From positions 1 to 64,000 of the forward strand of contig JBDVJO010000005.1 of assembly GCA_039939375.1 (NCBI GenBank): DNA of 64,000 bases, given 5' to 3'. Every line of letters begins with the position of its first letter. The stretch's first letter is position 1. The notes beneath the pieces are model-generated. The model ran no database searches and was not told the DNA's origin. It worked only from the letters and a program-made list of their open reading frames with translations. The position numbers were made by a program, and so were the translations under genes. Origin of the DNA: Paracrocinitomix sp039939375 (GTDB taxonomy: Bacteria > Bacteroidota > Bacteroidia > Flavobacteriales_D > Crocinitomicaceae). Of this stretch, positions 55,345-64,000 are shown piece by piece.

Positions 55345-58300
55345 TTAGTGCTTTACAAAGCGCTTCACTACCACGACTCTTTCTGATTGAACTTTGATTA
55401 CATAGGTTCCTCTCTCCGCTTCAATCATATTAACTTCTACCTTATTTCCGCTTACAGTTTGACTGGTAATTAATTGACCTGACAAGCTGTAAATCTCAAG
55501 GTTTGCTTCGTTTAATTCTTGATCAAATTGTACCACAAACTCTCCTTGGTTCGGATTTGGATAAACATTGAATGTCAATTCCAGTTCATCAAAACCAATT
55601 CCTGATATAGTTTCACAACCCGAAGTATCTATACAACCGTTGTCTTCAACAATTACTGCATAATCGCCGTTTGCCGTTGCATTGAATACTTGATTCGTTT
55701 CGCCGGTAATCACACTGTTATCTGAACAATCTATCCATTGATAAGTAACACCGGTACCAGCTGCATTGGCTGTCAATTCTGTTCCACTAGCAGAAACTGT
55801 CGCATCAACTGAATTGATAATTACCTCTTGAATCAATACGCTATCACATGAATTAGTAGTCATTAAAGAATCATAATAGATTCCTGCAATTGAGTAGTAC
55901 GTTCCGAAAACCATTACTGAATCACCATCACAAATTGTAACTGGTGTCATTGTGATTTCATGCGCTAGATTGATGGATAAAGTAGTCTCAATAATTGAAT
56001 CACATCCATTTACTACAGTAGATAAAGTATCCATGTAAATTCCTGCAGTCGATTGATACGCTCCTTCTAAGAACAAGCTATCATTTGAACAAATTGTAGC
56101 CACCTCCGTCATATAAATTTCTGCAGGATCTGTAATGGTAGCAGACGTTGAACCTACACATCCGTTAGCATCTGTTACTACTAAATTATAAGTATTTGCT
56201 GTTAATCCAGAAAGATCTTCAGTATCATCATTGTCTCCTGTTCCATCATTGTCCCAATCAATCGTAAGTGGAGCTAAACCGCCAGTAATTGTTGCATCAA
56301 TTGATCCATTCGCATCTCCAAAACAAACGTTATCTGTAGTAGATGTGATTGCTACTGAAGGACCAGATGGATCAGAAAGGTTTATTGATGAAGAGGTTGA
56401 GCAGCCATTCCCGTCTTGAACTTCTACATTGTAAGTTCCTGAACCTATTCCTGACAAGTCTTCAACATCATCAAAATCTCCTGTTCCATCATTATCCCAA
56501 TCGTAAACGTACAATCCTGCACCACCTGAAACCGTTATGTCAATTGAGCCATCTATCAATCCACATGCGCTCGGGTCTGTTCCTACAAGAGCATCAATTA
56601 CCACTGGAGTTGGTTCGTTTATAGTTGAAGAAGTGGTGACTGTACATCCGTTTGCATCTGTGACAATCACTGTATAAGTTCCTGCACCTATGCCTGTCAA
56701 ATCTTCAGCATCATCATTATCTCCTGTTCCATCATTATCCCAGTCAAATGTATAAGCTGTTGTTCCTCCTGACACATCAATTGTTGCTATACCATCTGTA
56801 GATCCCGCGCAAGATGCATTTGTCGGAATAGTTGGTGAGACAGTTAAATCTGAAGTGATGGTTACATCAAAACTGCAAGTTGACATATTTCCTTCATCAT
56901 CTGTTGCGGTATAAGTTACGGTAGTTGTACCAATGGCAAATGTAGATCCAGGTGCATGCGAAGTCGTAACTGCTGGTGAAGATGAACAGTTATCTGTTGC
57001 GGTAGGAGCAGTCCAAGTAACAACAGAAGAACATCCTGAAGCATCTGCTGATTGTGTTATGTTTGAAGGGCAAGCCACTAGCACTGGAGCCGAAACATCA
57101 TCAATCACGACATCTTGCGTTTGAGTGGATGTGTTTCCGTTGCCGTCATCATAAGTCCAAGTCACGGTGGTTGTTCCTTGGGTAGTAATTGGTAAAGTTG
57201 CATTATGCGTTCCCGTAATTGCTCCAGCACAGTTGTCTGTTGCCGTAGGAGCAGTCAAAGAAGTCACCGAACATTCTGCAGTAATATCAGATAAAGTCGC
57301 CACATCAGCTACTGGAGCTGTGACATCATCAATCACTACATCTTGTGTTTGAGTGGATGTGTTTCCGTTACCGTCATTATAAGTCCAAGTCACGGTTGTA
57401 GTTCCTTGAGCAGTAATTGGCAAAGTTGCATTGTGTGTTCCTGTTATTGCACCAGCGCAGTTATCTGTTGCTGTTGGAGCAGTCAAAGAAGTCACTGAAC
57501 ATTCTGCGGTGATATCTGATAAAGTCGCCACATCAGCTACTGGAGCTGAGGCATCATCAATCACTACATCTTGTGTTTGAGTAGATGTATTCCCGTTGCC
57601 GTCATCATAAGTCCAAGTCACGGTTGTTGTTCCTTGGGTAGTAATTGGCAAAGTTGCATTGTGTGTTCCTGTAATTGCACCAGCACAGTTATCTGTTGCC
57701 GTTGGAGCAGTCAAAGAAGTCACTGAACATTCTGCAGTAACATCAGATAAAGTCGCCACATCAGCTACTGGAGCTGTGACATCATCAATTACTACATCTT
57801 GTGTTTGAGTGGATGTGTTTCCGTTACCGTCATTATAAGTCCAAGTCACGGTTGTTGTTCCTTGAGTAGTAATTGGCAAAGTTGCATTGTGTGTTCCTGT
57901 AATTGCACCAGCGCAGTTATCTGTTGCTGTTGGAGCAGTCAAAGAAGTCACTGAACATTCTGCGGTGATATCAGATAAAGTCGCCACATCACCTACTGGA
58001 GCTGTGACATCATCAATTACTACATCTTGCATTTGAGTGGATGTGTTTCCGTTACCGTCATCATAAGTCCAAGTCACAGTTGTTGTACCTTGTGCAGTGA
58101 TTGGTAAAGTTGCATTATGCGTTCCTGTTAGAGCTCCTGCACAGTTATCTGTTGCTGTTGGAGCTATTAAAGTTGTTACCGAACATTCTGCGGTTACATC
58201 TGACAAAGTTGTGACATCCGCAACTGGCATAGTCACATCATCAATTACCACATCTTGTGTTTGAGTAGCTGTGTTTCCATTTCCATCATCATAGGTCCAA

Positions 58301-60729
58301 GTAACAGTTGTTGTTCCCTGGGTTGTGATTGGTAAGGTTGCATTATGTGTTCCTGTTAGAGCTCCTGCACAGTTGTCTGTTGCTGTTGGAGCTGTTAAAG
58401 TTGTTACCGAACACTCTGCTGTTACATTTGACAATGTTGCCGCATCAGGTACGGGTGATTCCGTGTCCCCGATAGTAATTGTTAATTGATCAGCCATTTC
58501 GAGTTCACACTCAACACATGCCATTGCTGTAATCCAGTCAGAAGAAGGCTCCATATTGGTAAGAGTTGCATCATAACCATTCCCTGTTTTATCAGTTGCA
58601 ACACCACTACCGGTTCCATCATTCAAATCCCAATAAGCTACCAGACCTACTTCATTCCCATCAAAACAAGTTAACATTTCATCTTGAATCTCGCTTTCTG
58701 TTTTTGCATAATCCCAAATACTTACGTTATCAATAGCTCCGCCTAAATAATCTGAAGACCCACTTCCTAATTGAAAATTTCCAGTTGCAGCAGTATTTAA
58801 AGGCACACTAATAGAACCTTCCAAAGCACCATCCACATATAATTTCCCGGTTGTCCCATCATGAGTATAGGCTAAATGATGCCAATTTCCATCATCTATT
58901 AAAGTTGTTCCAAGAATGTCTCCAGAATGTCTCCATAATGTTGCTACTCCTGTACCATGTAAACCCAGAGCACACTCATTCCCTGCAGCAACATTATTTC
59001 CGTATTCAATTATATATTCTGGTCCATCTATTGCACCTATTGTCTTAATCCAACCTTGTATCGTTCTAGAATCATTACCTAAAGGTAAGCCAGCATCAGG
59101 ACCTACAGCATGTTCGTTGGTTCCATCAAATTCTAACCCAGTTGTTGGTGCAGACGACACTTGAGCTAATACATTAAATGTCGTAGTTGCAGAAACAGTT
59201 CCTGCAGCAAACGAAATACCTGAACCAGTCCCCGTAATAGGACCATCAATTAAGGAGTTATCTAAATTATTTCTAAGAAAATATTGAAGTCCATTTTCGG
59301 AGTTATCTAAATTAACTGTAGCAGAAGTACTAGTGCACGAAGAAAAATCAACTTCAGTTATAGTTTGTTCTAATATGACACAAGGGCATCCAGTAAAACT
59401 TGGAGCTCCTGATAGTGTTTGACCAGCAATCCAAGTCGGGAGATTCCCTCCAGTTTGCAATGTCCCGTGATATCCGTTCCCTGAAAGATCAGTCAAAGTA
59501 GTTCCAGAACCATCTGAAAAATCATAATAAGCAACTAATGATTCACTTCCGGTATATAAAGCATTCATATCTGCTAGAATTGCAGCATCAGACTTCACAC
59601 AATTCCAAATCCGCACATCATCTATAACACCATCAAACTCTTCGGAACCAGCAATAGCGCTATTTCCAATTTTAAATGAATTCGAATTCGCTGCAAAAAC
59701 TCCCGTCTTTGCGACCGTGTTTTCTAAAACTCCGTTCACATATATACGAATATTTGACCCATCATAAGTTCCTGAAATATGGGTCCAGACACCAGTTGAA
59801 ATAGATGTAGTTGCGCTACAGCTGGTAAAACCAGGAGTTCCTACCCAAAAAGTAGGTAAACCACCGTCTATTCTTAAGAGGTATTGCATTGAACCAGAAT
59901 CATAATTCCCTAAAATTGTTGGAAGACCTGCAGTTGATTCAGCTTTAATCCAAGCCTCTACCGTCACTTCTTCACCACCTTGAAAAATTGAATTTATTGA
60001 AGTTCCGCAATCAACATATTGGTCAGGTGAAGATTTTTCGAAATCAAGGGCATGCGGATTTGTAAAACACCCATCAATACCAGTGATCCATGATGTAAAC
60101 GGATTCATACCATTTAAACTCCCATTATTTATGCCTCCCGCGTTTCCTTGATTTGTAACAATTGTTGTTCCAGATCCAGTTTCAAAATCATAGAAAATTT
60201 GCAAACCTGTTTCAGAACCAGTTAAACACTGATTGTAATTTGCTAAAATTTCAGCATTCGAACGTGATAAATCCCAAACTCGAAAATCATCAATTACTTC
60301 TGTTGTTGAGCTAAATTGAGAACCCAAAGTAACTGTACCTGTTCCAAAACCTATTGGTCCACCAAATGCCATTGACACAGGTAATCCATCCACAAAAATT
60401 TGAGCACCGGCTGAAGGAGAACTTCTAAAAGCAATGTGATGTGGTTGGCCATCTGTTGGCCAAGCTCCAGCATTACTTTGCATAAAACCGTTAAACTGAA
60501 TAACACCATTAGGAAAAATTCTAACATAATTTCCACCACTAGAAAACGGAAAGCAATTGTTGTCTGGATCTTGCAACCAAAATTCTATTGTCCAAGAAGG
60601 ATCGCCATTTAATGCCGTGTTAGCATTTGGTACATTTATAAAGCCTGAACCAACAAAATCAATTGCAGTTTGAGCAAAACTTGCAAAAGACAATCCAATT
60701 AGGGCAAGGGATAGTAATCTTTTTTTCAT
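55345..60729 (-). CDS. giant T9SS-secreted LamG/HYR/SprB repeat protein B
   Basis: A 1,794-residue paralogue of the 50786 protein. The signal peptide (ends SFAQ) is almost the same. Three LamG domains occupy about residues 20-760, one more than in A. Six 76-residue HYR-like repeats (TAECSVT to TQTQDVVIDD) follow, unlike the array in A. After that the two proteins run in parallel: a shared HYR domain, SprB modules and a nearly identical T9SS sorting domain. The gene positions are a constant 4,559 bp apart over the last 1.5 kb, with no net insertion or deletion. Surface adhesion is likely; target unknown. Confidence 0.88.
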   Translation of the reverse strand: MKKRLLSLALIGLSFASFAQTAIDFVGSGFINVPNANTALNGDPSWTIEFWLQDPDNNCFPFSSGGNYVRIFPNGVIQFNGFMQSNAGAWPTDGQPHHIAFRSSPSAGAQIFVDGLPVSMAFGGPIGFGTGTVTLGSQFSSTTEVIDDFRVWDLSRSNAEILANYNQCLTGSETGLQIFYDFETGSGTTIVTNQGNAGGINNGSLNGMNPFTSWITGIDGCFTNPHALDFEKSSPDQYVDCGTSINSIFQGGEEVTVEAWIKAESTAGLPTILGNYDSGSMQYLLRIDGGLPTFWVGTPGFTSCSATTSISTGVWTHISGTYDGSNIRIYVNGVLENTVAKTGVFAANSNSFKIGNSAIAGSEEFDGVIDDVRIWNCVKSDAAILADMNALYTGSESLVAYYDFSDGSGTTLTDLSGNGYHGTLQTGGNLPTWIAGQTLSGAPSFTGCPCVILEQTITEVDFSSCTSTSATVNLDNSENGLQYFLRNNLDNSLIDGPITGTGSGISFAAGTVSATTTFNVLAQVSSAPTTGLEFDGTNEHAVGPDAGLPLGNDSRTIQGWIKTIGAIDGPEYIIEYGNNVAAGNECALGLHGTGVATLWRHSGDILGTTLIDDGNWHHLAYTHDGTTGKLYVDGALEGSISVPLNTAATGNFQLGSGSSDYLGGAIDNVSIWDYAKTESEIQDEMLTCFDGNEVGLVAYWDLNDGTGSGVATDKTGNGYDATLTNMEPSSDWITAMACVECELEMADQLTITIGDTESPVPDAATLSNVTAECSVTTLTAPTATDNCAGALTGTHNATLPITTQGTTTVTWTYDDGNGNTATQTQDVVIDDVTMPVADVTTLSDVTAECSVTTLIAPTATDNCAGALTGTHNATLPITAQGTTTVTWTYDDGNGNTSTQMQDVVIDDVTAPVGDVATLSDITAECSVTSLTAPTATDNCAGAITGTHNATLPITTQGTTTVTWTYNDGNGNTSTQTQDVVIDDVTAPVADVATLSDVTAECSVTSLTAPTATDNCAGAITGTHNATLPITTQGTTTVTWTYDDGNGNTSTQTQDVVIDDASAPVADVATLSDITAECSVTSLTAPTATDNCAGAITGTHNATLPITAQGTTTVTWTYNDGNGNTSTQTQDVVIDDVTAPVADVATLSDITAECSVTSLTAPTATDNCAGAITGTHNATLPITTQGTTTVTWTYDDGNGNTSTQTQDVVIDDVSAPVLVACPSNITQSADASGCSSVVTWTAPTATDNCSSSPAVTTSHAPGSTFAIGTTTVTYTATDDEGNMSTCSFDVTITSDLTVSPTIPTNASCAGSTDGIATIDVSGGTTAYTFDWDNDGTGDNDDAEDLTGIGAGTYTVIVTDANGCTVTTSSTINEPTPVVIDALVGTDPSACGLIDGSIDITVSGGAGLYVYDWDNDGTGDFDDVEDLSGIGSGTYNVEVQDGNGCSTSSSINLSDPSGPSVAITSTTDNVCFGDANGSIDATITGGLAPLTIDWDNDGTGDNDDTEDLSGLTANTYNLVVTDANGCVGSTSATITDPAEIYMTEVATICSNDSLFLEGAYQSTAGIYMDTLSTVVNGCDSIIETTLSINLAHEITMTPVTICDGDSVMVFGTYYSIAGIYYDSLMTTNSCDSVLIQEVIINSVDATVSASGTELTANAAGTGVTYQWIDCSDNSVITGETNQVFNATANGDYAVIVEDNGCIDTSGCETISGIGFDELELTFNVYPNPNQGEFVVQFDQELNEANLEIYSLSGQLITSQTVSGNKVEVNMIEAERGTYVIKVQSERVVVVKRFVKH
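57075..58465 (-). repeat. tandem 228-bp HYR repeats, six copies
   Basis: Six in-frame 76-codon units; the same motif recurs at 57111, 57339, 57567, 57795, 58023 and 58251. Units alternate between two subtypes (YNDGNGN and YDDGNGN), which suggests duplication of a 456-bp pair. Confidence 0.9.
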
Positions 60730-60832
60730 AACAATTCGTTTAAGTTTGAAGCGAAAATGAAAAAAAAGTTAGCCCTGAAGAAAAATCTAAAAGGCTGTGT
60801 TGAGAAAGGGTTAATTTTTGTTGAGAATGAAA

Positions 60833-61786
60833 TTATTTTTCGTGCAACAAATCTAAATTAATGCGCACCGCTTCTTCGTAAGCCTCAATAGATTTGGCTT
60901 TTTTAATCCGCTTATAGGTTTTGTGTGGATCTGGAAATGACTGAGCAAAATACTCCCAATAAGATGTCATTTTTGTCAACACATGACTTTTTCCGGATAG
61001 CGCAGATGCATATCCTTCAAACAACTCTTGGATAAAGTAACTAAACAGTTCTACTCTATTTTCTGGATATTCTGCAGAACCTTGTTTTATCATTGTTGGT
61101 AAAAAGGGGTCTGCGATTAATCCTCTTCCAATCATCCAATGATCAATTGACGGAAACTTAGATTTCATTTCGTTAAATCCTTCAACTGTAGTGATGTCAC
61201 CGTTGTAGTAGATTTTTTGATTGGATACGTCTAAACATTTTTGAAATCCTTCTAAATCAACTCCGCCTTTGTACAACTGCTTCCCTATTCGGGCATGAAT
61301 AGCAACGTTCTTGATAGGATATTTATCTAAAATCGGAAAGACATCCAAAATTTCTTCTGCATGTTCATAGCCCATTCGCATCTTCAGAGAAACCACTATA
61401 TCTGATTCGTCATGAACTTTTTTTAAAACGTCATCAATTTTTGACGGCTCGCAAATCAAGCCAGAACCCATCCCTCTCTTCGTCACCATTGGATAAGGGC
61501 ATCCTAAATTCCAGTTCAATTCATTATACCCTAATGATTGGACATATTTAACGACAAACATAAACTCATCTGGGTCGTTGGTCATCACTTGAGGATAAAG
61601 AACTGGAACCGTATTGTTTTTAGGATCTAGATCTCTCTGATAGCCAGGTTTAATTTCTAATTTTCCGTTTAAACGTATGTAAGGAGCAAAATAAGTATCT
61701 ATTCCTCCAAAAAACTTATGTTGAGCATTTCTGAATCTGAAATCAGTAAAACCTTGTAATGGAGAAGAAAGAAGCGTAATAGACAT
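60833..61786 (-). CDS. dus: tRNA-dihydrouridine synthase
   Basis: A 317-residue FMN-dependent Dus-family enzyme that reduces uridine to dihydrouridine in tRNA D-loops. It has SSPLQGFTDFRFR at the start, the signature LNWNLGCPYPMVTKRGMGSG with catalytic Cys96, SLKMRMGYEHAEE, AIHARIGKQLYKG, YYNGDITTVEGF and MIGRGLIADPFL. Length is normal. It lies 7 bp after ppa on the same strand. Confidence 0.94.
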   Translation of the reverse strand: MSITLLSSPLQGFTDFRFRNAQHKFFGGIDTYFAPYIRLNGKLEIKPGYQRDLDPKNNTVPVLYPQVMTNDPDEFMFVVKYVQSLGYNELNWNLGCPYPMVTKRGMGSGLICEPSKIDDVLKKVHDESDIVVSLKMRMGYEHAEEILDVFPILDKYPIKNVAIHARIGKQLYKGGVDLEGFQKCLDVSNQKIYYNGDITTVEGFNEMKSKFPSIDHWMIGRGLIADPFLPTMIKQGSAEYPENRVELFSYFIQELFEGYASALSGKSHVLTKMTSYWEYFAQSFPDPHKTYKRIKKAKSIEAYEEAVRINLDLLHEK

Positions 61787-61793
61787 CTAAAGT

Positions 61794-62339
61794 TTAAACT
61801 TTTTCTGCCATCAACTTTTCGTAGTCTATCCTACTTTGTTCAATAACTTTTCTCGCTACTTCAGCTCCATGAAAATTCTCAACATCCACCGACTTGTTTT
61901 CTAGCTTTTTGTAATCTTCAAAAAAGTTTCTGATTTCTTTAAAAAAATGCTCGGGCAATTCAGAGATATCATTGATATGATTTACACTCATATCGTGCTC
62001 AGCGACTGCAATAATTTTGTCATCTGCTTCACCTCCATCTGACATGCGCATTACACCAATTGGTTTAGCAGAGACTATACACAATGGTACCACTGTAATT
62101 TGAGATAAAATCAAAATATCCAGCGGATCGTTGTCATCACAATAGGTTTGAGGGATAAAACCATAGTTAAAAGGATAGTGCATAGCAGAGAACAACACTC
62201 TATCTAATTTTAATAAGCCTGAATCCTTATCGATTTCATATTTCGCTCTTGTATTTTTAGGAATCTCAATAATTCCATTTACTATTTGTGGTGGATTATC
62301 TCCAACTGAAACCGAATGCCAAGGGTGCGAATTATTCAT
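61794..62339 (-). CDS. ppa: inorganic pyrophosphatase, family I
   Basis: A 181-residue soluble pyrophosphatase. The metal-binding core DDNDPLDILIL (Asp68, 69, 71, 74) is intact, with HYPFNYGFIPQTYC before it and PIGVMRMSDGGEADDKIIAV after it. It hydrolyses PPi to drive biosynthesis. It has a TACCTTTG box 16 bp upstream (minus strand, 62355-62362) and is co-transcribed with dus. Confidence 0.96.
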   Translation of the reverse strand: MNNSHPWHSVSVGDNPPQIVNGIIEIPKNTRAKYEIDKDSGLLKLDRVLFSAMHYPFNYGFIPQTYCDDNDPLDILILSQITVVPLCIVSAKPIGVMRMSDGGEADDKIIAVAEHDMSVNHINDISELPEHFFKEIRNFFEDYKKLENKSVDVENFHGAEVARKVIEQSRIDYEKLMAEKV

Positions 62340-62354
62340 AGTTTAATTTTTGCG

Positions 62355-62362
62355 CAAAGGTA
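62355..62362 (-). promoter_or_regulatory. -7 box TACCTTTG for ppa
   Basis: Exact TANNTTTG match on the minus strand. It implies a 5' leader of only about 10 nt. Confidence 0.45.
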
Positions 62363-62482
62363 GATAATTCAAGGATTTGAAATACTATAAGCCATTAATA
62401 AATTTTAAAATAATTTAGAATTTGCGATAATCTTTAAAAAATGAAAACTATAGTTATCAGATCGCTATTTGAAACCAATGGC

Positions 62483-62490
62483 TACCTTTG
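62483..62490 (+). promoter_or_regulatory. -7 box TACCTTTG for 62505 gene
   Basis: Exact TANNTTTG match 15 bp before the ATG. The nearest TTTG lies only 11 bp upstream, too close for a -33 box. Confidence 0.4.
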
Positions 62491-62504
62491 AGTTATTCTA
62501 GACA

Positions 62505-63035
62505 ATGAAACAACTTTTACTCATATTTCTTGTATTCGGCACTTGGTCAGCTGCTCATGCTGACGAACGATTTTTACCAAAACCCATTGACATCTCAGTG
62601 AGAAAAGTGGGTCCTTACTTTGGTTTTGAAATGGGGAGGACACCTACTATTGAATTGGGTTCTGAAATGATGTTCAAGAAAATCTCATTGAGAAAAGCGA
62701 GTGTTCATGGCATTCACTTGGGGATGAATTTTGCTTGGGAGGAACCAGGATTAGGGTTTGAGACAGGATATTGGTATAAGCAAGGAAGGCTGAACATGAG
62801 TTTTGGAGGAAGCTTAGTTTTTAGAACAAATTTTGATGAAAATAGAATCGGTTTTTCGCCAATGATGGGTTATCGTCTTTTTGGATTTCACCTTCAGGCA
62901 GGGGTCCATATTTTAACGCCCTCTGAAACCTATACAAACACGAATAGCTTTTTTATTCGCCTCAGATTTACACTTGTCACTGATAGAAAATGGGATGTTG
63001 ACGGCTTGAATTTCAACCGTAAAAAGAAGAAATAA
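62505..63035 (+). CDS. putative outer-membrane or periplasmic protein, unknown
   Basis: A 176-residue protein with a signal peptide (ending AAHAD). The mature part is made of beta-strand-like segments alternating with turns (GPYFGFEMGRTPTIELGSEM, FETGYWYKQGRLNMSFGG), typical of a small outer-membrane barrel. It ends with a basic tail (NFNRKKKK) rather than an aromatic residue. I do not recognise the family. Confidence 0.65.
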   Translation: MKQLLLIFLVFGTWSAAHADERFLPKPIDISVRKVGPYFGFEMGRTPTIELGSEMMFKKISLRKASVHGIHLGMNFAWEEPGLGFETGYWYKQGRLNMSFGGSLVFRTNFDENRIGFSPMMGYRLFGFHLQAGVHILTPSETYTNTNSFFIRLRFTLVTDRKWDVDGLNFNRKKKK

Positions 63036-63038
63036 TCA

Positions 63039-63650
63039 TTAGCCTTTCACGATTACTGAACGTGCCATAAACAGCTCTTTCAATGCTTTGACTTTTCCTT
63101 CAAACTTAGATGCAAAGACTAAAAACTGTCCTTTTTTCAAGCTTTCGGTAATTCTATTGATGTCTGTATGAGCTGATGAGCTGATTAAGAAATCAGCATC
63201 TTCAATAATTAACATTTCTAACTCATTTAGGTTGATGCCATTCAAAAAATATAACTTTGCGAAACGTTTTGGCGTGGCTATTAAGATGTCAATTCCAGGA
63301 TAAATAAGGTTTTTTTGAATTTGCCAATCACCCTCTTCATAAATTGGCAAAATTCTTAGATCAGTGTACCGAGTCAGCGCTACAAATTGTTCTTCTAATT
63401 CTAGCGCTGCTTTTCTATCTTGAACAAAAATTACAGCTCTCGGATTATCTCCTTTGGGTGCCATTTTCAGTTTATTCAATACCGACAATAGAATTGTTGT
63501 TGTTTTTCCACAACCTTTCTCTCCTATCCCATAAACATGCACGCCTGATTTAATTTTAGGGATAATGGCAGCTTGAAAAGGATTGGGAGATTCAATACCT
63601 TTTTCACCTAACCTTGAAATCAGTTCTGGATCTATTTTTTTGAAAGACAT
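63039..63650 (-). CDS. single-domain DEAD/DEAH-box protein
   Basis: A 203-residue protein made of only the first RecA-like domain of a helicase. A Q-like segment (SPNPFQAAIIP) precedes Walker A GEKGCGKT (43-50). ATPKRF (motif Ib, near 125-130) and a degenerate Walker B IIEDAD (148-153, Glu for the first Asp) follow. FASKF (179-183) stands at the SAT position. The second RecA domain is absent, so it cannot be an ordinary helicase on its own. It could be an ATPase partner or a regulatory relic. Its stop is 3 bp from the convergent gene. Confidence 0.8.
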   Translation of the reverse strand: MSFKKIDPELISRLGEKGIESPNPFQAAIIPKIKSGVHVYGIGEKGCGKTTTILLSVLNKLKMAPKGDNPRAVIFVQDRKAALELEEQFVALTRYTDLRILPIYEEGDWQIQKNLIYPGIDILIATPKRFAKLYFLNGINLNELEMLIIEDADFLISSSAHTDINRITESLKKGQFLVFASKFEGKVKALKELFMARSVIVKG

Positions 63651-63706
63651 ACTACAAAGTTAAACCTATAATTGGAATTTTAACTTGTGATAATAGTATT
63701 CCAAAC

Positions 63707-63946
63707 TTAATAAGCTATCGGCGAAAAACCTGTCGTAATTTGCTCAAAACGGGTGTTGATGTCTTTCAGCATTTCTTTGTATTCTTCAATTTTGTTTTTC
63801 AAGATCGGTCTAATTTTAGGTTCAGACTGAAAATACAGCAGCATCTTCTCTGCTTTACCTTGATAATCTTGAAAAATCTCAAATCCTATCAATTCGTTAT
63901 TTTGAATACGTTGTTTTAAATCTTTGTGATAAGCCATAACATTCAT
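63707..63946 (-). CDS. small protein, unknown
   Basis: About 79 residues from ATG 63946 (MNVMAYHKDLKQRIQNN); ATG 63937 is an equal alternative. Longer upstream starts exist but add an unlikely hydrophobic tail. The protein looks helical and charged (KNKIEEYKEMLKDINTRFEQ). No family recognised. It lies 57 bp upstream of the DEAD-box gene on the same strand. Confidence 0.55.
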   Translation of the reverse strand: MNVMAYHKDLKQRIQNNELIGFEIFQDYQGKAEKMLLYFQSEPKIRPILKNKIEEYKEMLKDINTRFEQITTGFSPIAY

Positions 63947-64000
63947 GTTTGTCTTCAACATTAGAACATTTCCAATTAAAAAAAGTTCAATCAAACATAG

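Noticed and set aside
57075..58465. Regularly spaced repeats suggesting a CRISPR array
   Set aside because: Units are 228 bp, contiguous and in frame within a coding gene; there are no short repeats with unique spacers.

Overview
The window is chromosomal DNA of a low-GC member of the Bacteroidota, most likely a marine-type Flavobacteriales relative. Four things point there. Large secreted proteins end in a type IX secretion (T9SS) sorting domain (YPNP start, Gly-Thr-Tyr near the end). Promoters fit TTTG-N18/19-TANNTTTG and Shine-Dalgarno sequences are mostly absent. Sensors of the two-component-propeller/LytTR type are present. RimK, PdxJ, TyrS and MutS have Bacteroidota-like sequences. I see no phage, IS element, CRISPR array or rRNA.

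Layout. 0-9 kb: the 5' part of a giant secreted beta-propeller protein (minus strand, running off the left edge), a propeller histidine kinase with its LytTR regulator, and a PA-domain T9SS protein. 9-22 kb: radical SAM/SPASM enzyme, MuiA-like protein, HldD with an HTH-like partner, YugP-type zinc peptidase, TPR-SpoIIE phosphatase, urocanate hydratase, glycine-rich secreted protein, SpoU-type RNA methyltransferase. 22-29 kb: mutS followed by a small gene and a TPR-TM-HTH regulator. 29-39 kb: tyrS, PhoH, CBS-nadK, divergent pdxJ-hydrolase, then lipoprotein-rimK-M14 peptidase, all on the minus strand. 39-43 kb: LuxE-like protein and a ppk1-ppx polyphosphate operon with a terminator-like hairpin in its leader. 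43.3-43.9 kb: a tRNA-Gly/tRNA-Leu operon with many extra hairpins and tRNA fragments. 44-50.7 kb: GNAT, dihaem cytochrome lipoprotein, small-RNA candidate, CBS and OsmC proteins, and a second propeller kinase/LytTR pair. 50.8-60.7 kb: two tandem giant T9SS adhesin-like paralogues. 60.8-64 kb: dus, ppa, an outer-membrane-like protein, a one-domain DEAD-box protein and a small hypothetical protein.

Themes. Housekeeping genes (mutS, tyrS, nadK, pdxJ, ppa, dus, rimK, ppk1) alternate with envelope-sensing and secreted proteins. Several genes are translationally coupled by 1-4 bp overlaps: mutS/small ORF, rimK/M14, ppk1/ppx, and kinase/regulator pairs.

The least ordinary parts are these: the tRNA operon (structured spacers, flanking tRNA fragments, and a tRNA-Gly whose G19-C56 elbow pair appears as A19-U56); a sensor kinase whose signal peptide has no ATG, GTG or TTG in front of it; the ppk1 leader; a two-hairpin RNA candidate at 45.8 kb; and a duplicated adhesin transcription unit whose two copies carry different central repeat arrays.
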